Below, one piece after another: positions 49,601 to 59,822 of a stretch of 64,000 bases of DNA. The stretch comes from Membranipora membranacea. Its lineage: Eukaryota; Bryozoa; Gymnolaemata; Cheilostomatida; Membraniporidae. Every line of letters begins with the position of its first letter. Within the stretch, counting starts at the first letter, position 1. The DNA lies in NCBI GenBank assembly GCA_914767715.1, contig OU612065.1:31618001-31682000 (forward strand), in the 5' to 3' direction. Below the pieces are notes generated by a model. That model did no database searches. It worked only from the letters and a program-made list of their open reading frames with translations, and had not been told where the DNA came from. The position numbers were made by a program, and so were the translations under genes.

Positions 49601-50880
49601 TTTTTCGGCAATCCAATTTGAGTAAAAGAATTACATAATAAAGATATCAAAAGGAAACACCTCAGATTATATGCTGTGTCTGTGGTTTCCAGTTACATTT
49701 ACAGGCATCATTTGTGGTGACTGGTAAACGTCTTGTAGACAAACTGACAATAATACAAGCTTAGATTATCAATAAATTTATGGGAAGATCAAAATTGTGT
49801 GCTTGTAAATATGAGTCAGCAGTAGGAATCTCCGATTTAATATAAAGGTTTATCAAATAAAATATCTACACACCTTTCTCTTCGTTCTATATAGTATTCG
49901 TCTTCACCCATGAAGAGTTCTACGAGACGATCTGCAGAGAACCTGTAGGCAGATCAGCATTGAGTACTATGAGCTTGTGTGCTACACAAGTCAGCACTAG
50001 TTCCATTTGGGAGATTATTGGAAAGGCTGATTAATGATACACTATTTGGCAGAGTTGGAAACTAATATATGACACAATTGGCAAATCTATGTGCTCTGTT
50101 TGACATTTAATTCACGATTGCAGATGCTGCTCTTGGATTCTCAAAATAATCAGTCAAGACCTATGAGATAGCAAAATCCAGATTTAGAACCAAAAAATAG
50201 AACTATCACTGAATGACAACTTACCTTCCGTCCATCAGACCAAATGCTGAATGTAAGGTAGTCACAGTCTCAGTAAGCTTCCCCTTCAGCACAACGCTGC
50301 TCAACCCTGTAGCTCCGCAAATTAAGAGTTCTGGAGTTGGAGGGTCTCTGTGAACCATTCCCTCCACAATCTTTCCTAGTGTATAGGTTTTCCCCGTCCC
50401 TAAATCAAGAAACGATATGTAGACAAAGGATTAAAAATGATTAGGAATAAGTTGGGCTACCTTACCCGCAGGTTATTAAATCTATATTTGTGAAAACCTT
50501 TATATCACTTTTTTAATGTTATGTTCAACCGAAAGATTGTCTATAATCAGCCCTCAGTATTGATTAAATAATGATCTTAAATCAAGGAGTATAATCAAGG
50601 GGTAACTCCCTTGTTATAAAGCTCTGAACGCCTTTACCTATATAGTTACAGGGTGATTCACCTTGATTTACAGCGGCTAAACTTCACAGTAACATTCTTT
50701 ATAAACACTTTTCTTTGATACTGCATTAGATTTTAAGGTTTATCCAGAAACCGTGGTTGCTGATTGTGTGACACTAGTAATCTGATATGAGAAATAAGGA
50801 TAACTACCTGCTTTTCCAGTTAGTAAAAAGCTGTGGCCAGATAGCGCCATATCCAATGCTGCCTGCTGCTCTGTGTTCAT
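43670..50880 (-). CDS. PIF1-family helicase of the giant transposon
   Basis: Eight minus-strand exons join in phase: 50880-50808, 50399-50225, 49942-49874, 49090-48838, 48472-48352, 46882-46737, 45603-45437 and 45128-43670. They total 2463 nt, 820 codons plus TAA, with no internal stop. Walker A GKAGTGKT spans the first intron (residues 22-29). Walker B is VLIIDEISM (112-120), then CGDFLQLPP. Later come MLKVGAPVMLIKN, TVHKSQGLSADYVEVH (358-373) and AVAVSRVTRHSGLYV (384-398). PIF1 enzymes are 5'-to-3' DNA helicases, also found in Helitrons. A 420-residue C-terminal extension with acidic (DSEDEE) and basic (KKRKV) patches has no recognised domain. MNTEQQ is the chosen start, but an acceptor-like CTAG just upstream (50890) leaves room for an earlier exon. 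Confidence 0.85.
45838..45908 (-). repeat. tRNA-derived SINE head or tRNA pseudogene
   Basis: The minus strand reads TCCCACATAGCTCAGTTGTT at the start, a good A box, and AGTTCAATTCC, a near B box. The acceptor stem does not close, so it is not a functional tRNA. It lies in an intron of the PIF1 gene. Confidence 0.55.
46047..46078. mobile_element. Micro-hairpin insertion, 32 bp, perfect 7-bp repeats
   Basis: Begins CAGGGAGTTA and ends AACTCCTTG. Flanked by ATGCAAG at 46040-46046 and 46079-46085. A further CAAGGAGTTG plus a third ATGCAAG follows directly (46086-46102), like a partial second copy. Confidence 0.65.
47437..47535. mobile_element. 99-bp P-type MITE nested in the giant element
   Basis: Opens CATGGGCCCCTGGGACTT and ends with the complement of the same terminus. 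It is almost only the two outermost ~50 bp of the giant element joined head to head. Flanked by perfect 8-bp repeats CACCGAGT (47429-47436 and 47536-47543). It sits in a PIF1 intron. Confidence 0.85.
49125..49718. repeat. Tandem duplication, two copies of about 290 bp
   Basis: Two adjacent copies in a PIF1 intron share blocks such as TGATGATAACCTGTTGTCAC and ATCAAACAGGAGCAAGGTCA. No coding content. Confidence 0.8.
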
Positions 50881-50935
50881 TATCAGTTTCTAGAAATGAA
50901 TAAATATGCCAATGACTTGGTGATTTATCCTCCAG

Positions 50936-51310
50936 AGAACTTTGAAATATGCTGATGACACCTGTATTGTTGGCTGTATTTCTGATTATAATGACTTGTC
51001 AAATTATTTCAATGAGATCGAAAGCATTTCTAGTCGATGTGAAAAACTTATTCCTTAATCCTACAAAGACACGAAAGATACTTTTCTCCACTAAATGAGA
51101 TACGAAAATTATGCTTCGACAGTCGTGTAAACGAAGTTGTAACCTAAGCAAGTCCAGAGGATTTTTATCATCAGAACTTTTCTGTACAAAGCCTTTAGTC
51201 TGCGTGTTAGTCAAACGTTTTATTGTATCAATTCTCACCTATTGCCCACCTATTTGTATAATAGTATTTACTCACGAGATAAGAAAGCTCTGAGACAATT
51301 GTTTAAACAG
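50936..51310 (+). pseudogene. Non-LTR (LINE) reverse transcriptase fragment
   Basis: The plus strand reads LKYADDTCIVGCISDYNDLS, with the YADD catalytic box, then after a frameshift LFLNPTKTRKILFST, both typical of LINE RTs. A further stretch (LTYCPPICI...HEIRKL) resembles the RT end. Too short and broken for family assignment. It lies between the helicase 5' end and the right inverted repeat. Confidence 0.6.
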
Positions 51311-51482
51311 AGTGACAGACTAGTTTAGACAATATTTGATATCTAGATTCTGTCATTGCAAAATGTACCAGAACTTTTGTGTCGCAGCTCATACATGATG
51401 GTGAAGATTTCATGAACAATTCTCTTTAGTAACTCCCCTCAAGTCTGGCAGCATACTTCATATTTGTGACAAAATAAAGCAA

Positions 51483-51548
51483 TCCTTGCCATTGTCCAGT
51501 ATCAAACCACCATTTTTTGGGTGGTTGATACTGGACATTGGCAAAGTG
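51483..51548. repeat. Hairpin related to the P-type ends
   Basis: Arms CCATTGTCCAGTATCAAACC and GGTTGATACTGGACATTGGC flank a short loop. The arms resemble positions about 20-55 of the giant element's terminus, but the CATGGGCCCC tip and target repeats are missing, so it is an eroded derivative. Confidence 0.55.
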
Positions 51549-51795
51549 AAGACTGAACTCTCAGTCAAGGCTGCAGTCTGGTGTGTAAATGCTAATAAGA
51601 AAAGTACTCACTTGTTTAGTTTTAAGAAAAGAAGACCATGTACAGATTACGATGAACTACTAGTTTATATGATGTAGTGTTGCTAGGGCTGCACTGCCAG
51701 TTAGTTAAAACCTTCTTTGGAACTGCTTAATTTGATAGTATCCATGTGCTGTTCTGAAAGTGTACAGACTGAGTGAACTGCTGGTCTCCAAACAG

Positions 51796-52349
51796 GGATT
51801 TCCCAAAGAATGTCTGTATGGTCATGTGACGAATTCAGCCAATGGGAGCGCTGAGTGTCGGAATTCCATAAAATTATTTTGAGACTAGTTTACCAACTTC
51901 TTTTATTGTATAAAAGTACGAAATCAGAAGGAAACTATGATTATTAAAAAAATAATAGTTTATTAGGAGCTTAAAAAGACTGAATATAATTAAGAAATTA
52001 TATATGAGTGTAAAAAGAAGCAATTAAGTGCAATAAAAAAATTGTACAATAATCATGTTGGATTGTGAGCATTAACTGCAGTCTTGTGCTGACCTTTCTG
52101 CCATTAAGGTTTTTGTGAATACTGTGCAGGTAGATTTTTCTCTGGTCCATAAAGTCAGCTCTGCTTGTGCTAGAACCTTCAAACCTGAAGCAAATGAAAG
52201 AGGAAGGAGGGCTGAGTTAGTGTGAGAGATTTCAAGGTAGGTTGTAAAAAATATTTTTTTTGTGTCTTACCCTGTTTGGTGTTTTTTGGGTGGTTGATAG
52301 TGGACATTGGCAAAGTAAAGACATGCAAGTCCCAGGCCAGGGGCCCATG
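51796..52349 (-). repeat. Right terminal inverted repeat
   Basis: About 554 bp. The main difference from the left repeat is a 5-bp duplication near the tip (CCTGGCCTGGG against CCTGGG). Confidence 0.9.
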
Positions 52350-52357
52350 GTTCTGGG
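52350..52357. repeat. Right target-site duplication of the giant element
   Basis: GTTCTGGG, directly after the right terminus GGGGCCCATG. Confidence 0.9.
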
Positions 52358-52795
52358 CTGTCACTGACACATAGTCGGAAAACCCTTGCTGGCATTCTGG
52401 GATGCCATCGGCTTAGCCGGGAAAACCCATGGCTGGTGGTATTCCACTACATATATCGAGCACACATACAGATGGTCAACTGGCCATTACAACTAACTAG
52501 CTCACTTATCTGACCTAACAAGGTTACACACTTATCATACACCATTGGTATCCAATCCATTCATACTCTCACCTGGACATACTGACAGACCCACTCGACA
52601 ATTATCTCTCTGGTAATTATTATTTACATCTAAACCTTCTTGCATACTGATATAAATCTTAGCTGGGCTAAGTTGAACCACCTTGCGATTAGCATCCAAC
52701 CACGTATCACATATATGCTCAGAAATTTGGCATTCTTTTAAAAATTTACTGATAACAAATCTATGCTCCAACAGCCACTGAATTTAATATCATCC

Positions 52796-53041
52796 AGGGG
52801 GGGTCTTTCAATTAGAAAGAGTGATGCTTTACTAAAGCAAGTTATCACTATCACATCGCTCAAAATTATCACTCACTATGTGTATCAATTAGAGAAAATC
52901 GCTCCCAAATTACTCACTCAGAATGTATATAGAGTACATCAAGTGACTGAGCCATCTGAAAGCGATACCCCTAGCAGGTATCACTCACTGAGTGAGCGAT
53001 AAGATTGCGATTTTGGCTGTTTCTAATCGAAAGACCCCCCT
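52796..53041. mobile_element. MITE, 246 bp, AGGGGGGTCTTTC ends
   Basis: Inverted ends AGGGGGGTCTTTCAATTAGA and TCTAATCGAAAGACCCCCCT. The sister sequence near 23874 runs straight from CATCC to TGACTC, an empty site. No clear target duplication. The interior carries short repeats of ATCACTCACT type. Confidence 0.65.
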
Positions 53042-53054
53042 GACTCACTGAGAG

Positions 53055-53085
53055 CAAGGAGTAATAGCTCCCCTGTTACTCCTTG
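53055..53085. mobile_element. Micro-hairpin insertion, 31 bp
   Basis: Arms CAAGGAGTAA and TTACTCCTTG are perfect. Flanks are CTGAGAG and CAGAGAG (one mismatch). The sister at about 23886 has one CTGAGAG followed by TGAGG, an empty site. Confidence 0.6.
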
Positions 53086-53546
53086 CAGAGAGTGAGGCTG
53101 CTATTTACAAATCAAGCAATGTACATGGAATGGAATTGTTCAATCGGAACAGTTGATGAACTCTCTTTCCTTTGTTAAAGGCCCAAAAACACTTTGATGT
53201 AGATCACCTGTCATGTTATATATGTATAATATATATGAGAATAGAATTGCTACTATCAAGTTCATATCCATTAATTGCGCTGTACACCCTGGGTCTCCAC
53301 CAGGGCTCTCAACCTGAGAGGAGTCAAAACCTGAGTTCCGCCGTTACCATGTCGCGCAGTGGCATTTCAAAAGCATGAAACGCCCTGTGCATGAACAGCT
53401 AAGGTTTCCATAGGGGTTTGTAAGCCTCCCCGATGAATTATAGGCCTACTCACCTTTCAATGCCTAAGCTTACTAATTTTGCTCACCTAAGCTTACTAAT
53501 TCAAAGCTCGCTCACGGTTTTTGCTGATTACAGTTATTGTAGCGTT

Positions 53547-54698
53547 ATGCTGGGACGACTTATTGTGAATATAGCAAACCAATCAGATAAAACTTTGAGA
53601 CAAAAAGGAGCAATGAGTGAAGTCATACATTCAGATAAAGCTGCGAATGAGACCGTCAAATCAGCTGCTAAACGTATCGCTGCAGAGTCCGAAGATGTCG
53701 TCTCTCTGAACAAATGTATCAAACTTGATGATGAGGTAGGTTATGGGGTGTTTGATGATCAAACTATGAATATATCTGGCCATTCAACATAGTTGTATCA
53801 ATGATTCCTTTTGTTGCTAGCGTCCTAGCTCATTAGACTATCACATGACTATCATACTTGTCCATGCGTGATGCACTTACCATTATTCTGTCTTGACAAA
53901 AAGTTGAAAAATATAAAAAAAGTCACATGCAATATATACTGTGTCTCTTGCAGACCACTCTATCTACCCCAGTAGAGAGGAAGCCTAAACTGAAGAGGAA
54001 GAAGATAGCTTTACTCACATTATACAGTGGCAAAAGGTTATCACGGTGTTCAGATTCAGTGAGTTTCTCAAATTTGCTGCTGTATGTATGATGTACGCAA
54101 CTTGCAAGGCTAAATATTAGATGATAGCGATACTACAGACATAAACATTGATATTTATGGTCAAATCAGTGCATGCAGTGTTCGAGATCAAGGCAACTTC
54201 TGTATGGGTATTTAGGGTCAGTACTCAGTTTTCTCCTGTATTGGATATCTAGCGCCTTCATACATCCTCTGATAATTTAGATAATAACACGAGATATATC
54301 TGTGAGTGCTTTTGATAGTTTTCATCTTGCTTTATTTATGATTATATAACTGTGCAATTTCTAATACAAAACCTCTCACCTCCTCATGGTGAGGGAGCAA
54401 TTTATATCTACTCCCCCTCCCCACAAATATCAAGGCCACATGCTTAGTTTAACAGATCACACACTATGTCTATCTAATTCAGATTGGGTTCTTGACTTTT
54501 TTCTCTCTCAATACAAGACATGTGTATATAGTATGGCCCTTGCTGTTGATTTGCATATTATGATTTTGATTGTGATATGTATGTTAATATCTCATGTGTT
54601 GCAGAATAACCGGACACAAGACGATAGAATCGGAGCTGGTTGATGCTTTACACACCAGTAACCTAATTGACCAGAGTTGTGCGGACGATATGAGTAAG
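53547..54698 (+). pseudogene. PUS1: PUS1-like pseudouridine synthase, 5' exons (block C)
   Basis: Exons 53547-53735, 53954-54058 and 54605-54698. The first starts MLGRLIVNIAN and ends with a charged region (AAKRIAAESEDVV), an N-terminal extension as in eukaryotic PUS1. The second matches the block B exon but has an extra A after GGCAAA that shifts the frame inside SGKGYHG. The third gives TGHKTIESELVDAL. No later exons follow, so the catalytic part is absent. Confidence 0.6.
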
Positions 54699-56252
54699 GT
54701 ATATATGTAAAAAAGCTGCTCATGTAGTCTGACATACCCTAATAATGGAACTTGGTCCGTGTATAACCAGGAGATTAGGTCATATCATTAATATTATAAC
54801 CCTGGGAAAAGTGAAATCGACGGGTTACTCTTCAACATACCCTTATGTTTTGTGTTATCCACTAAGAGATTAGTGATCCGATACTATTTGAAGTACCCTT
54901 TGATGGAGAACCCACAACTAAGTGCCTCACAATAGCTGTATATAGTGTCCTGCTTAGGTTTATTAATAAGTGTATGATGAGTATGAGATGATGAGTATGA
55001 TGATTGCCTATCAGGAGTTGCCTCCTCTGTCCAAATGAAGGAACAACTCTTGGTCATCTGCCAAGATCTATTATTAAATTGGCTACATGTACGATCTTAG
55101 TTTTAACTATATTGTGTTTTGAACACTGTATCAGGAGCGCAGCAACAAATTTTGATTAACTTAGCAGCCAGCGCTTTTCTAAAATACTTTGTTTTATTAA
55201 ATATCAGTCCTTTTTTTCAAACTCATTAATTGGGGGGCCCGGGGTTAGTTGACCCAAGTGCCGCATGGACTTGAGAACCTAAACTGCTGTATAGGCATAC
55301 ACTTAATATAAACGTAGACAAGACACTTATACAACTGAAGTGAGGCATTTAATTGTAAGGTGTAGTAGCATTGTTGTTATCATTGCCTTGCAGCTCATAA
55401 ACCAGGTTTTTTCTTGATTACTTCCATCATCAATTTTGAGCAGATTTTGAGTTTGAAAATTGCTTTGCTTTGTTATTTTTTCTTCAAGAAATTGTTTCCC
55501 TAGGATTGTATCAAACTGTTCACTACAAGCCGTTAAGTCTATTGTAACTTTCAAACTTAAAATCCGATCAAAATTGATCGAGTTATCAACAAAAACCTGG
55601 TGTATTAACTGCAAGGCTATGATAGCACCAATGCTACTTCACATTACAATGCTGTTACGTCGCCCACAACCAAATTCCTCCTGTCAAGGCTAATGCTCCA
55701 TATAGTGGCCTGTCTAGGTTTATTATTATGTCTATGTGTATAGCTTGTTTTTTTATTTATGCAGACCGGTGCTCAAATAAAGAAGGTAAGAAAAGCTCAG
55801 TAGGTTAAAGAAGAGGAGACGATTAGCCGCAATCAGAACCGGAGGAATAGAGAGTGCTGAGAACCTCATATTGAAGATGGCGCGGAACTACTCACTTTGG
55901 AAAGGTAGATGACAATCCTTAATTCTTAGGAATTCTTTACATAATACTTCACCATAACTGATGTTACCGTACTTGCCAACAATATTACAGCATGTCACTG
56001 TTTCCTTGCTCAATAATTAATACACTACAGTGTTTTCTGGATACTTTTGCACATTTGGTGATTTTATATGGCATTTACAATCAAATAATGAGTTGAGACC
56101 TAGCAAACTTGTTCATTGATGAAAGTTTCAGTCAATCTCACTATTTTTCGGATATCAACTGTTAACCTGCTGATTGTCAACTTTTGGACTATTGAGTAAA
56201 AAATGTCTCTCTGCACGCAAAGCTCACTAATTGTCTTATAAATCCTACTAGG

Positions 56253-56465
56253 ATGATGGATTTGACTAAACCTATAGTGGTGAAGGAAGCTACGCCTAAG
56301 AAGTATGCATCCCGGTCGACTGGCAGAAAACGCCCCACCATTAAGAGATGTTTGTGCTGCAATACATTGACATTTCATGGATTTGAGGTAAATGAACAGC
56401 TCGCCCTGACACTTGAATTTATGGTGAAGAACTGTCGCTCCAAATCCCATCGCTCAGTTGTATAA
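56253..56465 (+). other. Conserved small open frame of unknown function (block C)
   Basis: A 70-codon copy of the frame at 27664, beginning MMDLTKPIVVKEATPKKYAS and ending SHRSVV. The few differences from block B are mostly amino-acid changes. Function unknown. Confidence 0.3.
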
Positions 56466-57029
56466 ATTAACCACATTGAATATAGATATGAAATGGGAGT
56501 AACTGACTGACCAAATGTGCTTTATAATCCATCTAATCAAATTCATAAATGAAAATAATTATATGGCCCCAAATATTGTCAATTTTCTTTTGGCGCAATT
56601 TTATGAAGCCATTCATCAGTAACCATACATCCATATCATTGTTATCATATGTATGCGCTGTCTAAGCAGACCATACATTTCCCTCATCTGTGACCACGAT
56701 ATACAGCCTTTGCATTTTTCCGAGTACACAGTATATACACAGTATATGACTCACACTATGTATGCTGTAGGATCAATATCAAACATGATGTTATATATAC
56801 CGTCACCATATATCTATATATCTATGATTGACCATTACCTAAATAAGGTGGCAACAAAGTAGTATCCCATAGTGCAATTCTCTGACTATCATTTGATGAG
56901 TATATATGTTCATTAAGCTTATGCATCAATCATAGCATGATCATGTTGGAATTATGTTTGTATTTTCTGTTTCTGTGAGATAAGACTTTATTACTTCATT
57001 AACTATTGTATGATTTCTCAATTATCCAG

Positions 57030-57196
57030 GGAAATCGACCATTAAAACAGACCCAGAGAGGCAGTCTGGTTTCACAGCTCGAGGCTGTCATACTATAGAC
57101 TCTGTGAATGCTGCATTCAGTGCCAGAGCTCAGCCGATCAGATCTCATAACCAGCCATTCTCAAGCTACAGTCCACAGCACTACCTAAGCAGCTTG
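57030..57196 (+). CDS. Linker exon of a caspase paralogue (block C)
   Basis: A 167-nt exon, same phase and sites as 28569-28735, open throughout (KSTIKTDPERQSGFTARGCH...). It belongs with the truncated caspase that follows. Confidence 0.45.
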
Positions 57197-57910
57197 GTAA
57201 GAGAAGAGATATCATTTTACCTGATGCCTGATGACATGTATGATCTGATATTGCATGTTAGATTGGGTACATAGCAGTATGAGTAGTTCAATTTAACCTT
57301 CGGTCCATGCTGCTGTAAGTGGCATTCTACCACCAATGATAGTTGGTCAGTAATTGATGATCGAATGCCATCAGAACCAATCCTATCCAATGCAAATATG
57401 TATGGATATAACTTTCATATTCCTACTTATTTTCTCTTACTCATGGACATTTTATAGTTTTCCACCATGGGATTCCTAATGGGGTTGTGTCAGGAGTTGT
57501 CCCTTATTATACGGGCGCTGAACAGATGAGACCATAAATTTGCACTCTTTTATATAAGTTATCATAGGAGCGAATCACACTTGATGGTCTGGCAGCCAGG
57601 GAAATTAAGATAGAAACTAAATGAGCGGAATTAAACGGGCGAATTATGCTGACCCGCTTTATTGACTGCGAATATAATTTGATATTTATATTATATAAAA
57701 ATAAATAAATCATTAGAACGGAAAGAAATAATAATTTGAGCTTTGAATTTTGAATACTATATAAATTCAACCTGCAAATATTGATTGCAGAAAAGAAATT
57801 CAGAATAGCATATATATATTTTACGAACGAAAAAGGCCAAAAACAAGCGAGGTGAGAGGTCCCTGTTGTGCCATGGTGTCAACCTGTACAACAGGTACCT
57901 TATGGAGATC

Positions 57911-59822
57911 AGAGGAGGATCACATGGTAAACAGATCAGGATCATAGACATGATCGGGCTACTGTCTCCTAAGAACTTTCCTGCTATGAAGGGAAAGCCA
58001 AAGATTGTAATGATCCAGGCTTGCAAGTAAAGCCTATATATTGTGTCTATATTCTGCATTAATGATGATTTTTCTTTTAATTAACCAGACAAATAAGTGT
58101 TCTTGACTCAACTTGAATGAGAGTTCACAATCAACATCCAACAGTTGTAGTTTTGTAGCTCGATCATGGATAAGGGTGGTTTTGAGATTTGTCTTCTACT
58201 CGTGCAACTGCAAAAACTGCTTACCTGTCCTCAAATTTAAGTTAATTGACATTTTCTCTATATTTTAGGTCAGAGAGAAATGCTGCTCACTGACACAACT
58301 CCTCCCGCTCCAGCCAATCAGAACCAGCCTGGAGTAGATATTGTGCAGCAGCCCCCTGTGTCTGATGATGACTTACAAGATGTTGATACTGCAGATATCT
58401 CTACTGCTGACTTCATAATCATGCAGTCAAGCTTTGAATGTAAGTAAACTAGGTTTATTACAGACTGGGTGGTATAAGAGCTCAGAAGGCTGCAAGTAGG
58501 GGTTTGTGGCATCACATTAAAAAAAATTGAATCGATAATCCAATTCCACAAAATTACGCTTGCAGCCATCTAAGCAGCAGACTTGACCAAAGTTTGTTTT
58601 CACTTACATAAAACCAATTTATTCCTGAGAGTGTATTCACAATACTTGATCGAAGCAGCTCGATGTGAGAAATAATGAGCAATGATGTAATAATTATGTT
58701 TCAACAGAACAGTTGGTTCTTTTTCAGCCAAACACTCAGATTTAATGACACTGTAATTCTGTTTTTGTTTCAGCTTTCTCCTCCCCTCGACGAGCTAGCA
58801 TAGGCTCACCATTCATCAGAACACTTGTCACTGTATTCTACAAATATGCTCATCAGCTTCATATGGAGGAACTGGCAGCAACTGTAAGCTTGATCAAGTC
58901 AATTCTTATTGCATACTAGATACACAAAACGGTCTATCAGCTGTGTTGGTAGTGTTGTCTGATTGATTTGATGATCAATTTGCTGAATAAATTGAGGAAA
59001 CTTGTAAACCTTGAGAAGCATTTGTCAATCGATTGGTTTTCAAGATATCAGATGATTTTTTATAGATCAGACAGATGGTGGCAAAGATCGGAGTACAGAG
59101 AACAGAATATCTGCTCAGAACCAGAACATATAACACAGCGAGAGCTCATGTCGCCTTTATGCCTCAAACTAGATGTACATTTCTTACAGAGAAGCTCTAT
59201 CTACAACCTGGAGTTGATATTAGGACAGAGAACCACCCTGACTCACTGACAAATCCTGTGTTACCCAATCCATCAGCTACTAGGATTCACCCAGAATCTG
59301 GTGACTCATTGCTGGGAATTATTTGGTAATGACTCTGATAAGTTACTGTTGGTTATATTCTCTACGTCATTAGAGGGGTACTTGTTCATCAAGTCCTCGG
59401 TGTAGATATGATTGTATTCCAGGCCCTGGTTTTATCTGTTTTCAGTCATCATAATTAGTTCTCTTGTGAAGTTCAGGTTTGGTTTATGTGTAATCATTCA
59501 TTGCCATTTAAGGTATCATATTGTGTTTGCAGAAGAAAAGATGATAAGTTTAATTGAATTTCAGGCTTCAGATAGCACATTAAAAAAGATTATCCCAAAA
59601 AGCAAACTCCATCATAGCCAGGGAAAGGAAGATGATCATAACAAACAGGTTTTGGACTTTGACCTTATCATCCTGGGTGTTCAAAGCTGTAGATATGTTA
59701 TTGGAAGGTGCCTCTCCATTACCACTTTTACTATATTTATTGTTGTAGATGAGAAGCTAAGCATAGAGAGAAATGGACAGATAGTTAGACAGGCCACTTT
59801 CTATAAGTGGTCAGTAAGATGA
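57911..59822 (+). pseudogene. Caspase paralogue, block C (half p20, full p10)
   Basis: The p20 exon survives from GGSHGKQIRI to QAC (57911-58030). Its end has lost the bases for AGS and the donor, giving a TAA after QACK, and the half with the catalytic histidine is gone. The inter-subunit exon 58269-58439, p10 exons 58774-58883 and 59075-59300, and terminal exon 59749-59822 are all open and in phase, although the donor after 59300 is GTGACT rather than GTAAGT. It cannot be an active protease as it stands. A p10-only product is conceivable but not supported. Confidence 0.75.

Larger units (their letters stand above)
36487..52349. mobile_element. Giant P-superfamily DNA transposon, 15.9 kb, with PIF1 helicase
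   Basis: The ends are near-identical inverted repeats of about 550 bp, opening CATGGGCCCC on both sides. The element is bounded by a perfect 8-bp direct repeat GTTCTGGG. Drosophila P elements also begin CATG and make 8-bp target duplications, and the encoded transposase agrees. Contents: a plus-strand transposase (37131-42334), a minus-strand PIF1 helicase (43670-50880), a PHD-finger exon (43239-43494), a nested 99-bp derivative (47437-47535), a SINE-like insert (45838-45908), and a LINE RT scrap (50936-51310). The two main genes converge. One TAG in the transposase suggests this copy cannot move itself. Confidence 0.9.

Noticed and set aside
50607-50624. Hairpin CAAGGGG...CCCTTG as a further micro-hairpin insertion
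   Set aside because: The arms look similar but no flanking 7-bp repeat or empty site could be found.
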